Source: Clostridiales bacterium (lineage in GTDB: Bacteria; Bacillota; Clostridia; Christensenellales; Aristaeellaceae). From it: DNA of 42,467 bases. The notes beneath the pieces were generated by a model. That model searched no databases. It saw nothing but the letters and a program-made list of their open reading frames with translations, and was not told where the DNA came from. Of the stretch, positions 8,022-15,319 are shown piece after piece (position 1 is the stretch's first letter; each line of letters starts with the position of its first letter). Made by a program: the position numbers and the translations under genes. The stretch covers positions 1 to 42,467 of the forward strand of contig JAAYEI010000019.1 of the NCBI GenBank assembly GCA_012728815.1, in the 5' to 3' direction.

Positions 8022-9282
8022 TGGTTTCCTCCTGTCCAAGCAGCATCAGGTCAATTTGTTCCAGCGCGCCCACCAGGTCCTTGAGGAACCGGGAGGCTGG
8101 CGCGCCATCCACCGCGCGGTGGTCATAGGTGAGGGAAAGCCCCATGGCGGGGTAGACGCTGAGCTGCCCCGCGGTTTCACGCACCCGCTGGACGATGGCG
8201 CACACGCCCAGGATGGCCACCTGGGGCGGGTTGATGATGGGGGTGAAGGACTCAACCCCCAGGGCCCCCAGATTGGTGACGGTGAAGGCAGCGCCCTGCA
8301 GCAAGTCCGGGCTGATGGCCCCGCCCTGGGCGGCCTCGATGAGGGCTTTGGCCTCCCTGGACAGCTGGCGGATGCCCTTGCGGTCGGCCTCAAAGAGGGT
8401 GGGCACCAGCAGTCCCCGGGGGGTGTCCACCGCCAGGCCCAGGTGGGCGTGGTCAAAGCGGCGGATGTGGTTGTCCAGCAGGTGGGCCTTCAGGTCCGGG
8501 TGGTTTTGCAGCACGCGCGCGACCGCGAAGAGGATGAGGTCGTTCATGCTGATGTCGTTCAAGCCCAGCTCCTGCGGGGCGGACTTGAATCGCGCGCGCA
8601 GGGACAGCAGGCGGGTGGCGTCAAAGCTGCTGTGGTGGGTGAGCTGGGCCATGCCGGACAGGCTTTGGTGCATGGTGGTGGCGATCAGCCGGCGCACCTT
8701 GGACAGCGGCTGGTCGCTGAAGCCCTGGCCGGATGCCGCGGCGGGCGCCGGGGGCTGGGCGGGGGCGGCCTGCGCGGCTTCGCGCGCGCTGGCGGCGGCG
8801 AAGATGTCCCGCTCAATCACCCGGCCCTGGGGGCCGGTGGCCTCAGCGGTGGCGGGGTCCACGCCCAGGCGCTGGGCGGTCATGCGCGCGCGGGGGGCGA
8901 CGCCATGCACCACCGCCGCTTCCGGGGCGGGCGGCGGGGCCGCCGGGGCCGCCGGGGCCGCTGGGGCTGCCGGGGCGGCGGCAGGCGGGTCCACGGCCTG
9001 CTGTGCCTGCGGCGTGTCGGGCCTGAACCCGGAGATGTCCTCCCCGGGCTGGCCGATGAGGGCCACGGTGCTCAGCACCGGCACATCGTCATCCTCCTCA
9101 AAGAAGATGGCCAGCAGGCTGCCGCCCGCCTTGGCGGTCTCCTCAAAGGAGGCCTTGTCCGTCTCGTAGCTGAAGAGGACCTCCCCCTCCTGCACGCTGT
9201 CGCCGACTTTTTTGTGCCACTGGGTGATGATGCAGCTCTCCACTGACTGCCCCTGCCGGGGCAGGATGACCGCATGGGCCAT
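8011..9282 (-). CDS. Dihydrolipoamide acyltransferase (E2)
   Basis: 423 aa. It carries the acyl group on lipoate and passes it to CoA. Residues 1-75 form one lipoyl domain with the modified lysine at 43 (ETDKASFEE). An Ala/Pro linker follows, then an E3/E1-binding domain near residues 130-170 (APRARMTAQRLGV...GRVIERDI). After a second linker the catalytic domain ends with YDHRAVDGAPASRFL, in which HRAVDG (388-393) holds the active-site His and Asp. It is the first gene of the complex, 49 bases after the SorE-like dehydrogenase gene, with AAAGGAG before its start. Acetyl versus other acyl specificity cannot be read from the sequence. Confidence 0.93.
   Translation of the reverse strand: MAHAVILPRQGQSVESCIITQWHKKVGDSVQEGEVLFSYETDKASFEETAKAGGSLLAIFFEEDDDVPVLSTVALIGQPGEDISGFRPDTPQAQQAVDPPAAAPAAPAAPAAPAAPPPAPEAAVVHGVAPRARMTAQRLGVDPATAEATGPQGRVIERDIFAAASAREAAQAAPAQPPAPAAASGQGFSDQPLSKVRRLIATTMHQSLSGMAQLTHHSSFDATRLLSLRARFKSAPQELGLNDISMNDLILFAVARVLQNHPDLKAHLLDNHIRRFDHAHLGLAVDTPRGLLVPTLFEADRKGIRQLSREAKALIEAAQGGAISPDLLQGAAFTVTNLGALGVESFTPIINPPQVAILGVCAIVQRVRETAGQLSVYPAMGLSLTYDHRAVDGAPASRFLKDLVGALEQIDLMLLGQEETNEP
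8936..8976. repeat. 9-nt tandem repeats coding for the E2 Ala-Pro linker
   Basis: Four copies and a part of GGGGCCGCC-type units stand in a row and encode the repeated Ala-Ala-Pro of the flexible linker between the lipoyl and peripheral-binding domains. Such in-frame units can expand or contract without breaking the frame. Confidence 0.7.
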
Positions 9283-9297
9283 GTCTCGCTCCTTTCA

Positions 9298-9317
9298 GGC
9301 CGGGCACTTGCCCGGCC
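9298..9317 (-). promoter_or_regulatory. Intercistronic hairpin between the SorE-like gene and E2
   Basis: GGCCGGGC (9298-9305) pairs with GCCCGGCC (9310-9317) around a 4-base loop, in the 49 bases between the two genes. There is no T tract, so processing or partial attenuation between the sugar genes and the dehydrogenase complex is more likely than full termination. Confidence 0.4.
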
Positions 9318-9331
9318 GGGCCACGGGTTGT

Positions 9332-10594
9332 TCAGATCCTCTTGGCGTTTTGAAGCAGCAGCTTTTCGGCCTCGCCGTTCCACAGGCCGTGGGTCTGCTG
9401 CACCAGCTGGTGCAGCTGGGCGAAGAGGGGGTCGGTCCTGCCCTTCTCCTCAAAGTCCGCGATGGCGGTGAGGGGCAGGTCGATGTGGGTGTAGATGAGC
9501 TTCTTGCCGCCGGGGATCTTGGGCAGGTTGAGGGTGGTGTCCACCACCGCGTTCAAGCCGCCGATGTGGGTCACCAGGGCGGCGGGGTTCAGCTTGCCCT
9601 CGTTCATCATTTGGATGGCTTCCTTCATGTCGTCCACGTTGCCATGGGAGGTGGCGCAGACATGGGTGCGCTTGTAATGCACGTTGTACCAGTTGATCAT
9701 GGCGGAGAAGCCGGGGTCAGAGGGGCCGGCGAAGAAGTTCAGGCAGCCGTCCACGCCCAGGATCTGGTCGGCCTGCTCGGCCACCGCCTTCACAGGGGCG
9801 AAGCAGAACACATCGTCATAGCCGGTGCCGCCGGTCAGCTCCCGCAGGTGGGCCACCGGGTCCTCCACCTTGGCGGTGTTGACGTAGTGCAGCTCCACCC
9901 CGCGCTGCTTGGCGTATTCCACGGTGAAGATGGAGGCGGCGCGGTCCAGGCGGGCCTGGTCGATGTCGGTCACCACCATCAGTTTGGCGCGGCGCTCACG
10001 GTTGAGGGCATAGTCAATCGCGGCCAGGCCCATGGGGCCCACCGAGGCCAGCATGGCCAGCTTGCCGCCCTCCACAATGCCCATGTCGTGGACGTACTCG
10101 CCGTCCCGGGTGTGATACATCGCGTGGAAGGAGGCGATGACGCAGGAATAGGGCTCTGTCAGCGCGCCCAGGAAATAGGTGTCGGACTGGTAGGGCAGCA
10201 GGCAGTCCATCAGCATGATTTCCTGGGGCATGCTCACATAGGTGGCGTTGCCGCCGCACTCGGGGTAGGAATAGCCCGGCGCTTGGATGGAGCCCTTGTA
10301 GGAGTGGGCGGGCTGGATGACAAAGTGGTCGCCCGGCTTGTATTTGTGGGCCCAGTTCTTGCCCACCTTGAGGATTTTGCCGCAAAACTCGTGGCCGATG
10401 ATGGTGGGGTTGGTGGCCACGTCATCGGGCACCCGGGCGTGCTCGGCGCCCAGGTAGGCGGCCTTGTAGCTGCTCATGCAGATGGAATCCACCACCACCT
10501 CGCAGATGACCGAATCATCCGTCATCGGGGAGAGGTCAAAGGTTTCCAGGCGCAGGTCGTTCTTGCCATACAGGCGGACGGCTTTGGTTCTCAT
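9332..10594 (-). CDS. Zinc-type dehydrogenase, L-sorbose-1-phosphate reductase-like
   Basis: 420 aa, medium-chain dehydrogenase/reductase. The N-terminus KAVRLYGKNDLRLETFDL and the blocks DSICMSSYKAA, RVPDDVA, NPTIIGHEF and APGYSYPECGG match my memory of the SorE group (L-sorbose-1-phosphate reductase). Likely catalytic zinc ligands are C39 and H68-E69. The dinucleotide-binding region is around LASVGPMGLAAIDYAL. The four-cysteine structural zinc loop of classical alcohol dehydrogenases is not evident. The start overlaps the PHP stop by ATGA and is preceded by GGAGGA. In a rhamnose operon the substrate is probably a ketose or polyol phosphate. Lactaldehyde or propanediol conversion is an alternative. 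Confidence 0.8.
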   Translation of the reverse strand: MRTKAVRLYGKNDLRLETFDLSPMTDDSVICEVVVDSICMSSYKAAYLGAEHARVPDDVATNPTIIGHEFCGKILKVGKNWAHKYKPGDHFVIQPAHSYKGSIQAPGYSYPECGGNATYVSMPQEIMLMDCLLPYQSDTYFLGALTEPYSCVIASFHAMYHTRDGEYVHDMGIVEGGKLAMLASVGPMGLAAIDYALNRERRAKLMVVTDIDQARLDRAASIFTVEYAKQRGVELHYVNTAKVEDPVAHLRELTGGTGYDDVFCFAPVKAVAEQADQILGVDGCLNFFAGPSDPGFSAMINWYNVHYKRTHVCATSHGNVDDMKEAIQMMNEGKLNPAALVTHIGGLNAVVDTTLNLPKIPGGKKLIYTHIDLPLTAIADFEEKGRTDPLFAQLHQLVQQTHGLWNGEAEKLLLQNAKRI

Positions 10595-11670
10595 GTCAGG
10601 CTTCCTCCGTTTTCGTGTTTGATCAGTTGCCAGGTGCTGTCAATCAGGTTTTGAAACTGCGGGTCTTCCATCTTTTTGATGACGAAGCTTTGCCGGGGGG
10701 AGTTGATGTCCTCCCCGCTGATCTGCATCATGCCATGCCGCTGGCACAGGGCGCGCAGGCGGTCCAGCTGCGCCTGGGTGTTGCGGGTGGGCATGTAGGT
10801 GACGGCGCTGATGCCCAGGTCCACCAACACCTCAAACAGCTCCTCCAGGTAGGCGTCCTCAAAGGCCTGGGCGCGCTTGTCCCCTGTGACGGACTGGGTG
10901 ACATCCCCCAGGTAGGGATAGGCCAGGATGCCGCCGGCGCGCCCGCAGAAGCGCACATAGTCCGACAGCCGTGGGCATTCCTCCGCCGCGTCGATGTAGA
11001 CCTTGGGGATAAAGTCCTTTTTGAGCCGGCCAATCAGGTCATATTCGTCCAGCATGGAAAGGCCTGGCTGGGTGGCCCGGGCCAGCGCCTGCATCAGGTG
11101 GCGCTCGGTGACGCTGCCGCCCTCGTGGTAGCGGGAGAGGGGCAGCACGTCGCGCTCAAAATCCAGCCGGGTGCCGGCCAGCTGGTTGATGCGCCGCAGC
11201 ATGCGCTGGTTCCGCTGGTTGCGGTATACCCGCAGCGGGGCAAAATAGTCGGCCACCATCGGGATGTTGGCGTGGGGCAGGGCATGGAGCACCATGTAGC
11301 TGACACCGGCCTGGTCGGGGTTGTTGGTGCGGCGGCCAGCCAGGGGCGTGCCCTCCAGGGACACCCGCGCCTCAATGCCGATGGTGACCGGCAGCCCGGC
11401 GATTTTGCCCGCCGCCAGGAACTCCTCCGCGCCGGAAATGCTGTCATGGTCCACCAGCCCGGCGGTGCACAGCCCCTCCAGCCGGGCGAAGTAGACCGCG
11501 GCCGCGGGCGAATAGGGGGAGAAGGAATAGCTGGTGTGGATGTGGTTGTTGATGTAGCGGGGGTCGGCCGGGGGGAAGTTGGTGTCGGCCACCGCCTGCC
11601 GCAGGGCGGCCAGCCTGTCCTCCCGGCTGCCGGCGTTGAGCCGGCGTAGCAGCGCCTCGTCCCTCCTCAT
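10591..11670 (-). CDS. PHP-domain metal-dependent hydrolase
   Basis: 359 aa. The polymerase-and-histidinol-phosphatase fold is shown by HIHTSYS (H43, H45), by D74-H75-D76 in GLVDHDSISG, and by E100 in TIGIEARV, the first three metal-binding motifs. Later His/Asp ligands probably lie in the C-terminal half (SGEDINSPRQSF). Family members are phosphoesterases acting on small phosphates or nucleotides. It overlaps both neighbours by ATGA, so it is translated with a sugar-phosphate dehydrogenase on each side. A sugar-phosphate phosphatase or phosphodiesterase role is inferred from that. The exact substrate is unknown. Confidence 0.8.
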   Translation of the reverse strand: MRRDEALLRRLNAGSREDRLAALRQAVADTNFPPADPRYINNHIHTSYSFSPYSPAAAVYFARLEGLCTAGLVDHDSISGAEEFLAAGKIAGLPVTIGIEARVSLEGTPLAGRRTNNPDQAGVSYMVLHALPHANIPMVADYFAPLRVYRNQRNQRMLRRINQLAGTRLDFERDVLPLSRYHEGGSVTERHLMQALARATQPGLSMLDEYDLIGRLKKDFIPKVYIDAAEECPRLSDYVRFCGRAGGILAYPYLGDVTQSVTGDKRAQAFEDAYLEELFEVLVDLGISAVTYMPTRNTQAQLDRLRALCQRHGMMQISGEDINSPRQSFVIKKMEDPQFQNLIDSTWQLIKHENGGSLT

Positions 11671-12545
11671 TTGAGCATCACCTGCCCGCCGGTCACCGGG
11701 ATGGCCTGGCCGGTCTCATATTCCTGCTCCACCGCGTAGAGCACCGCCCGGGCCACGTCCCTGGGCAGGCAGCCCCGCTTGATGAGGGACTTGCCCAGGT
11801 AGAACTGGCGCACCTCCTCCATAGTGCGGGCGCCGGGCACCTTGCCCGCGCGCAGGTACTGCACAAAGAGGCCCTTCTCCGGGTCGCTCCAGAGGGGGCC
11901 GTCGTAGTAGTTGCCCGGGCAGATGGCGTTGACCTTGATGCCGTAGGGCGCCAGCTCCATGGCGAAGCTCTGCACCAGGCCGATGCCGCCAAACTTGCCC
12001 CCGGCATAGGCGAAGTTGCGGTTGGAGCCGGCCAGGCCGGATTTGCTGTTGATCTGGATCAGGTCGCCGGTCCAGCCGGGGTCCTCATTGAACTGGGCCT
12101 TCATGATGGGCGCGGCGTACTTGGCGCACAGGAAGAAGGCCGTGTAGTTGACGGAGGTGACAAACTCAAAATCAGCCAGCTCCATCTCCTCCAGGCTGCC
12201 CGCGCGCAGCACGCCGGCGTTGGAAATCAGCAGGTCCAGCCCCTGGAAGCGCTCCACGCAGGCAGCCACCATACGCGCCACGCTGTCCTCTTTGGACACG
12301 TCCACCTGCACCGCTTGGGCGCGCTCGCCCAGCTCCCCCGCGGCCTGCTCCGCCAGGGGCAGGTTCAGGTCGGCGATCAGGATGTGGGCGCCCTCCTGGT
12401 AGAGCTCCTGCGCGATGCCCTTGCCAAAGCCCTGGGCAGCGCCGGTGATGAGCACCACCTTGCCCGCCAGGCGTCCGGGCGCCTGGTCGCGCCGCAGGTG
12501 GATGTGCTGGGCGGCCATGCGCGCCCACTTGTCCATGTCAATCAT
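11667..12545 (-). CDS. Short-chain dehydrogenase, sorbitol-6-phosphate dehydrogenase (SrlD)-like
   Basis: 292 aa from the ATG at 12545, preceded by GGAGGAG; an earlier in-frame start at 12581 lies deep in rhaB. The Rossmann motif TGAAQGFG is at residues 34-41, and the catalytic Ser167, Tyr180 and Lys184 lie in INSKSG and YAGGK. Blocks IQINSKSG, KFGGIGLVQSFA, LIKRGC and the C-terminal VTGGQVM are strongly like SrlD, which oxidises D-sorbitol-6-phosphate to D-fructose-6-phosphate with NAD+. An alternative is the detached SDR half of a RhaEW-type aldolase/dehydrogenase, but the motifs fit SrlD better. It overlaps rhaB by 8 bases and the PHP gene by ATGA. Confidence 0.85.
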   Translation of the reverse strand: MIDMDKWARMAAQHIHLRRDQAPGRLAGKVVLITGAAQGFGKGIAQELYQEGAHILIADLNLPLAEQAAGELGERAQAVQVDVSKEDSVARMVAACVERFQGLDLLISNAGVLRAGSLEEMELADFEFVTSVNYTAFFLCAKYAAPIMKAQFNEDPGWTGDLIQINSKSGLAGSNRNFAYAGGKFGGIGLVQSFAMELAPYGIKVNAICPGNYYDGPLWSDPEKGLFVQYLRAGKVPGARTMEEVRQFYLGKSLIKRGCLPRDVARAVLYAVEQEYETGQAIPVTGGQVMLK

Positions 12546-14022
12546 TGGCCAGCTCCTCCATGTTCCGTAGCAATGTGGCATAGGCCTCGTCCCAGGCCGC
12601 GGTGCGCCGGGGCGTGTAGTCCTGGGTCTCCACGCTGTCGCGCACCACCTGGCGCGCCTGGTTGATGTCCCTGATTTCGCCCAGGGCCATGGCCTGCATC
12701 AGGGCGTTGCCCAGGGCCGCTCCCTCCACCGGGCCCACGGTAACCGGCAGCCCGGTGCTGTCGGCCGCCATCTGGTTGAGCAGCAGGTTCTGGATGCCCC
12801 CGCCGGTGATGTTGAGGCTGGTGACGGGGCGGCCCCTGATCTCGCCCAGGCGCTCCACCGCCCAGCGGTACTTGAGCGCCAGGGATTCATAGATGCAGCG
12901 GGCGAACTGGCCCACGGTCTCAGGTTCCGGCTGCCCGGTCCTGCGGCAGTAGGCGCGGATCTTCTGAGGCATGCCCCCGGCGGTGTAGAAGGCCGGGTAA
13001 TCCGGATCCAGCACGCTGACAAGCGGCGGCGCCTGGGCGGCCTGGTCCTTGATGTCCTCCCAGTCCAGCGTTTTGCCGCTTTCCTTGGCCCAGGCCCGGC
13101 GGCATTCCTGCGCCAGCCACAGCCCCATGATGTTACGCAGTGGCCGGAAGCCGCCCTGCACCGTGCCCTCGTTGCTGAAGTTGCTGTCAAACACCGCGTC
13201 GCTGAGGAGGGGCTGCTCGCTCTCCACGCCAAAGAGGGACCAGGTACCCGAGGAGCAAAAGGCAAAGTCCCCGGTGCCGGGGATGGCGGCCACGGCGCTG
13301 GCGGTGTCATGCCCGCCCACCACGGCCTGCGGCACCCGGGGCAGGCCCAGCTCCTCCGCCACGGGCTGGCTGAGCCGCCCCCGCAGGCTGCCGGGCAGGT
13401 CCAGTGGCTGGAAGATGCCCCCTGGCAGGTCCAGGGCCTCGATGATCTGCCGGCTCCAGGCGCGCTGCCTGACATCCAGCAGGCCGGAGGTGGTGGCGAT
13501 GGTGTATTCGCTGCCCAGCGCGCCGCTGAGGCCATGGCCCAGCAGGTCGGGCATGAAGAGCAGGGCGCGGGCCCGCTTCAGCGCCGGGTCATCCTCCAGC
13601 ACGCGGCGGTAGAGCTGGTAGGAGGTGTTGAAGTTGAGCGCGGCCACGCCCGTGATGTCAAAGAAGGCGCGCCGGGGCAGCAGCTGCCAGGCGGCGTGCA
13701 TCTCCTCATCCCGGCTCATGCGGTAGGCGCGGGGGTTCTCAAGCAGGCGGCCGTCTTTGTCCAACAAACCGTAGTCAACGCCCCAGGTGTCAATGCCGTA
13801 GCAATCCGGCGTGAGCCCCAGGTCCCGGGCCTGCGCGAAGACGGCCTTGAGGTTGTCCAGGATGCCCTGGTAATCCCAGGTGGCCAGGTCCCCCCGCTGG
13901 CTGAAGTGGTTGTCAAAGCTGCCCACCGGGCGCATGGTCATCCGCCGGCCGTCAAAGCAGCCCATGATGCCGCGCCCGTTGCTGGCGCCGATGTCAAAGG
14001 CAAGCAGGTTCAGTTGTCTCAT
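12538..14022 (-). CDS. rhaB: L-rhamnulokinase
   Basis: 494 aa, the usual length for RhaB. The FGGY-family kinase phosphorylates L-rhamnulose to L-rhamnulose-1-phosphate. Visible are the first ATP-binding block AFDIGASNGRGIMG, the substrate region GIDTWGVDYGLLD, NFNTSYQLYR, GGHDTASAVAAIPG and CSSGTWSLFGVE, and the adenosine-binding LNITGGGIQNLLLNQ with the downstream GPVEGAALGNALMQ. It starts 8 bases after a GGAGGA site and is the first gene of block 2, with its own promoter at 14089-14117. The order kinase, SrlD-like, PHP, SorE-like suggests that the phosphorylated ketose feeds those enzymes. Confidence 0.95.
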   Translation of the reverse strand: MRQLNLLAFDIGASNGRGIMGCFDGRRMTMRPVGSFDNHFSQRGDLATWDYQGILDNLKAVFAQARDLGLTPDCYGIDTWGVDYGLLDKDGRLLENPRAYRMSRDEEMHAAWQLLPRRAFFDITGVAALNFNTSYQLYRRVLEDDPALKRARALLFMPDLLGHGLSGALGSEYTIATTSGLLDVRQRAWSRQIIEALDLPGGIFQPLDLPGSLRGRLSQPVAEELGLPRVPQAVVGGHDTASAVAAIPGTGDFAFCSSGTWSLFGVESEQPLLSDAVFDSNFSNEGTVQGGFRPLRNIMGLWLAQECRRAWAKESGKTLDWEDIKDQAAQAPPLVSVLDPDYPAFYTAGGMPQKIRAYCRRTGQPEPETVGQFARCIYESLALKYRWAVERLGEIRGRPVTSLNITGGGIQNLLLNQMAADSTGLPVTVGPVEGAALGNALMQAMALGEIRDINQARQVVRDSVETQDYTPRRTAAWDEAYATLLRNMEELAND

Positions 14023-14088
14023 GGTTTCCTCCGCTCAGGCCGCGCGGCCCGGGCCCGCGTCTGGATGGGACCGCAGAAAATTAAACAA

Positions 14089-14117
14089 ATTGTAGCACAA
14101 AGTCCGGCAGCGGACAA
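14089..14117 (-). promoter_or_regulatory. rhaB operon promoter (sigma-A type, extended -10)
   Basis: On the minus strand TTGTCC (14112-14117) and TACAAT (14089-14094) are exactly 17 bases apart, with TGC before the -10. The transcript would start about 60 bases before the rhaB ATG. A small inverted repeat (14102-14106 with 14111-14115) overlaps the -35. The parS-like palindrome lies 14 bases upstream of the -35. Confidence 0.65.
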
Positions 14118-14131
14118 GCGCGGCGGCGGGA

Positions 14132-14147
14132 TGTTTCACGTGAAACA
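14132..14147. promoter_or_regulatory. parS: Perfect consensus parS site (ParB-binding palindrome)
   Basis: TGTTTCACGTGAAACA is a perfect 16-bp palindrome identical to the bacterial chromosomal parS consensus bound by ParB (Spo0J). It sits in the 157-base gap between the aldolase gene and rhaB, upstream of the rhaB promoter. Chromosomal parS sites cluster around the replication origin, so this part of the chromosome is probably origin-proximal. An operator of the rhaB promoter is the alternative, but an exact match to parS by chance in 42 kb is very unlikely. Confidence 0.88.
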
Positions 14148-14179
14148 CTTCCGCCGAAACGCGCCTGGCGGCCAGGCCA

Positions 14180-15235
14180 TCAGCCGCCCTGGCCCAGCGA
14201 CTTGCGGTACTTCTCGCTCTCCCAGCCGCTGATGAAGGCGCGGGCGGCCTCCCCCATGGCGATGGGCTGCAGGCCGTGCCTGGCCAGGGTTTCGCGGATG
14301 AAGACCACCGCGCACAGCGTCTGCTCAAAGGTGAGCGCGCTGCGGGCGGGCAGGTCATAGCGCACCCGCCCGGTCTGCCTGTCAATGACCGCCTGGCTGC
14401 CCAGGGTGCCTTCAAAGAAGACCAGCTGGTCCGGGTAGATCGGCTCGCCCAGCAGCACGCTGTCCGGGTGGGCCTCCCCCCGCAGCCGGGCCGCCAGCCA
14501 GGGGGTGGCGGACGCAAAGCCGGTGCCCGCTTCGCGGATGGCGGGCTGTGGGAAATCTTCCCGGGAGACCTTGAAATAGGCCATGAAGCGCTTGCTGGCG
14601 TCCTCGTGCAGGGCCAGGCACTCCTCCGCCGTGTCCGCGTGGGCGATGAGGCCGTGGCTGCGCATCAGCAGCACGGCGGGGCGCCGGCCGGTCTCCCCCT
14701 GCACCCGGGACAGGGCGTCGCGGATGGTGAAGGTGAGCAGCGCACCCGGGTTGACGTAGGGCACCAGCGCCCAGGAATAGGGCGCGCCGGCCAGCGCCTC
14801 CCCGGTGACGCGCTCCGCCTCATCGCAGCAGGCGGCCAGGTTGCCATAGACGCTGTGGGAGTGAACCACAAAGGTGTCCAGCAGGGAATGAAAGCCCGCC
14901 TCCACCGAGGGGCGCAGCGCGGGCAGCCCCGGCACCTGCAGGGTGAGCTCCTTGGCCCGGGCGGCGCCCGCCTGTTCCACATCATTGAAGGCGGCCGCCT
15001 CGTTGTCCAGGTAGAAGCCCCGCAGCGCGGCGCCGTCCAGCACCGCGTAGCCGCCCTGCGGCTCCACGTCGCTCAGGTGGAAGCCGGAGGCCTTGATGGC
15101 CATCAGCCCGCCCGCCAGCTTCACCGAGGTGTTACCGCCTCCGCCCTGCACGTCATCGGCATGGGCGCCGACGGCTTTTGACATCTTTGAAAAATCGGCC
15201 AGCGCCCGCGCGTGGGCGGTGAAAAAATTGTCCAT
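14180..15235 (-). CDS. Class II aldolase, probable L-rhamnulose-1-phosphate aldolase (RhaE/RhaD type)
   Basis: 351 aa from the ATG at 15235, which has AGGGAGAGG before it; the upstream start at 15253 has none. The zinc aldolase would split L-rhamnulose-1-phosphate into DHAP and L-lactaldehyde. Visible are the phosphate loop QGGGGNTSVKL (residues 30-40), KASGFHLSD, E112 as probable catalytic acid, zinc ligands H125 and H127 in VVHSHSVYGN, and H193 in LLMRSHGLIAH. The sequence resembles the N-terminal half of bifunctional RhaEW aldolase/dehydrogenases but ends without the dehydrogenase half. It is the last gene of block 1, separated from rhaS by a hairpin. Confidence 0.82.
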   Translation of the reverse strand: MDNFFTAHARALADFSKMSKAVGAHADDVQGGGGNTSVKLAGGLMAIKASGFHLSDVEPQGGYAVLDGAALRGFYLDNEAAAFNDVEQAGAARAKELTLQVPGLPALRPSVEAGFHSLLDTFVVHSHSVYGNLAACCDEAERVTGEALAGAPYSWALVPYVNPGALLTFTIRDALSRVQGETGRRPAVLLMRSHGLIAHADTAEECLALHEDASKRFMAYFKVSREDFPQPAIREAGTGFASATPWLAARLRGEAHPDSVLLGEPIYPDQLVFFEGTLGSQAVIDRQTGRVRYDLPARSALTFEQTLCAVVFIRETLARHGLQPIAMGEAARAFISGWESEKYRKSLGQGG

Positions 15236-15250
15236 GCCCCTCTCCCTGTT

Positions 15251-15278
15251 CACCCCGGGCGGCAGGCCGCCCGGGGTG
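15251..15278 (-). promoter_or_regulatory. GC-rich hairpin after rhaS
   Basis: CACCCCGGGCGG (15251-15262) pairs perfectly with CCGCCCGGGGTG (15267-15278) around CAGG, 41 bases after the rhaS stop and before the aldolase start. There is no T tract. Such structures after binding-protein genes often stabilise the upstream mRNA and reduce readthrough. Confidence 0.6.
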
Positions 15279-15319
15279 CTGTCCGGTTGTATGCTTGTCA
15301 GCAGCGTGTGGTCATGAAA

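Noticed and set aside
8936-8976. Tandem repeats as a possible CRISPR or VNTR locus
   Set aside because: The units are 9 bases without spacers and encode the Ala-Pro linker of E2.
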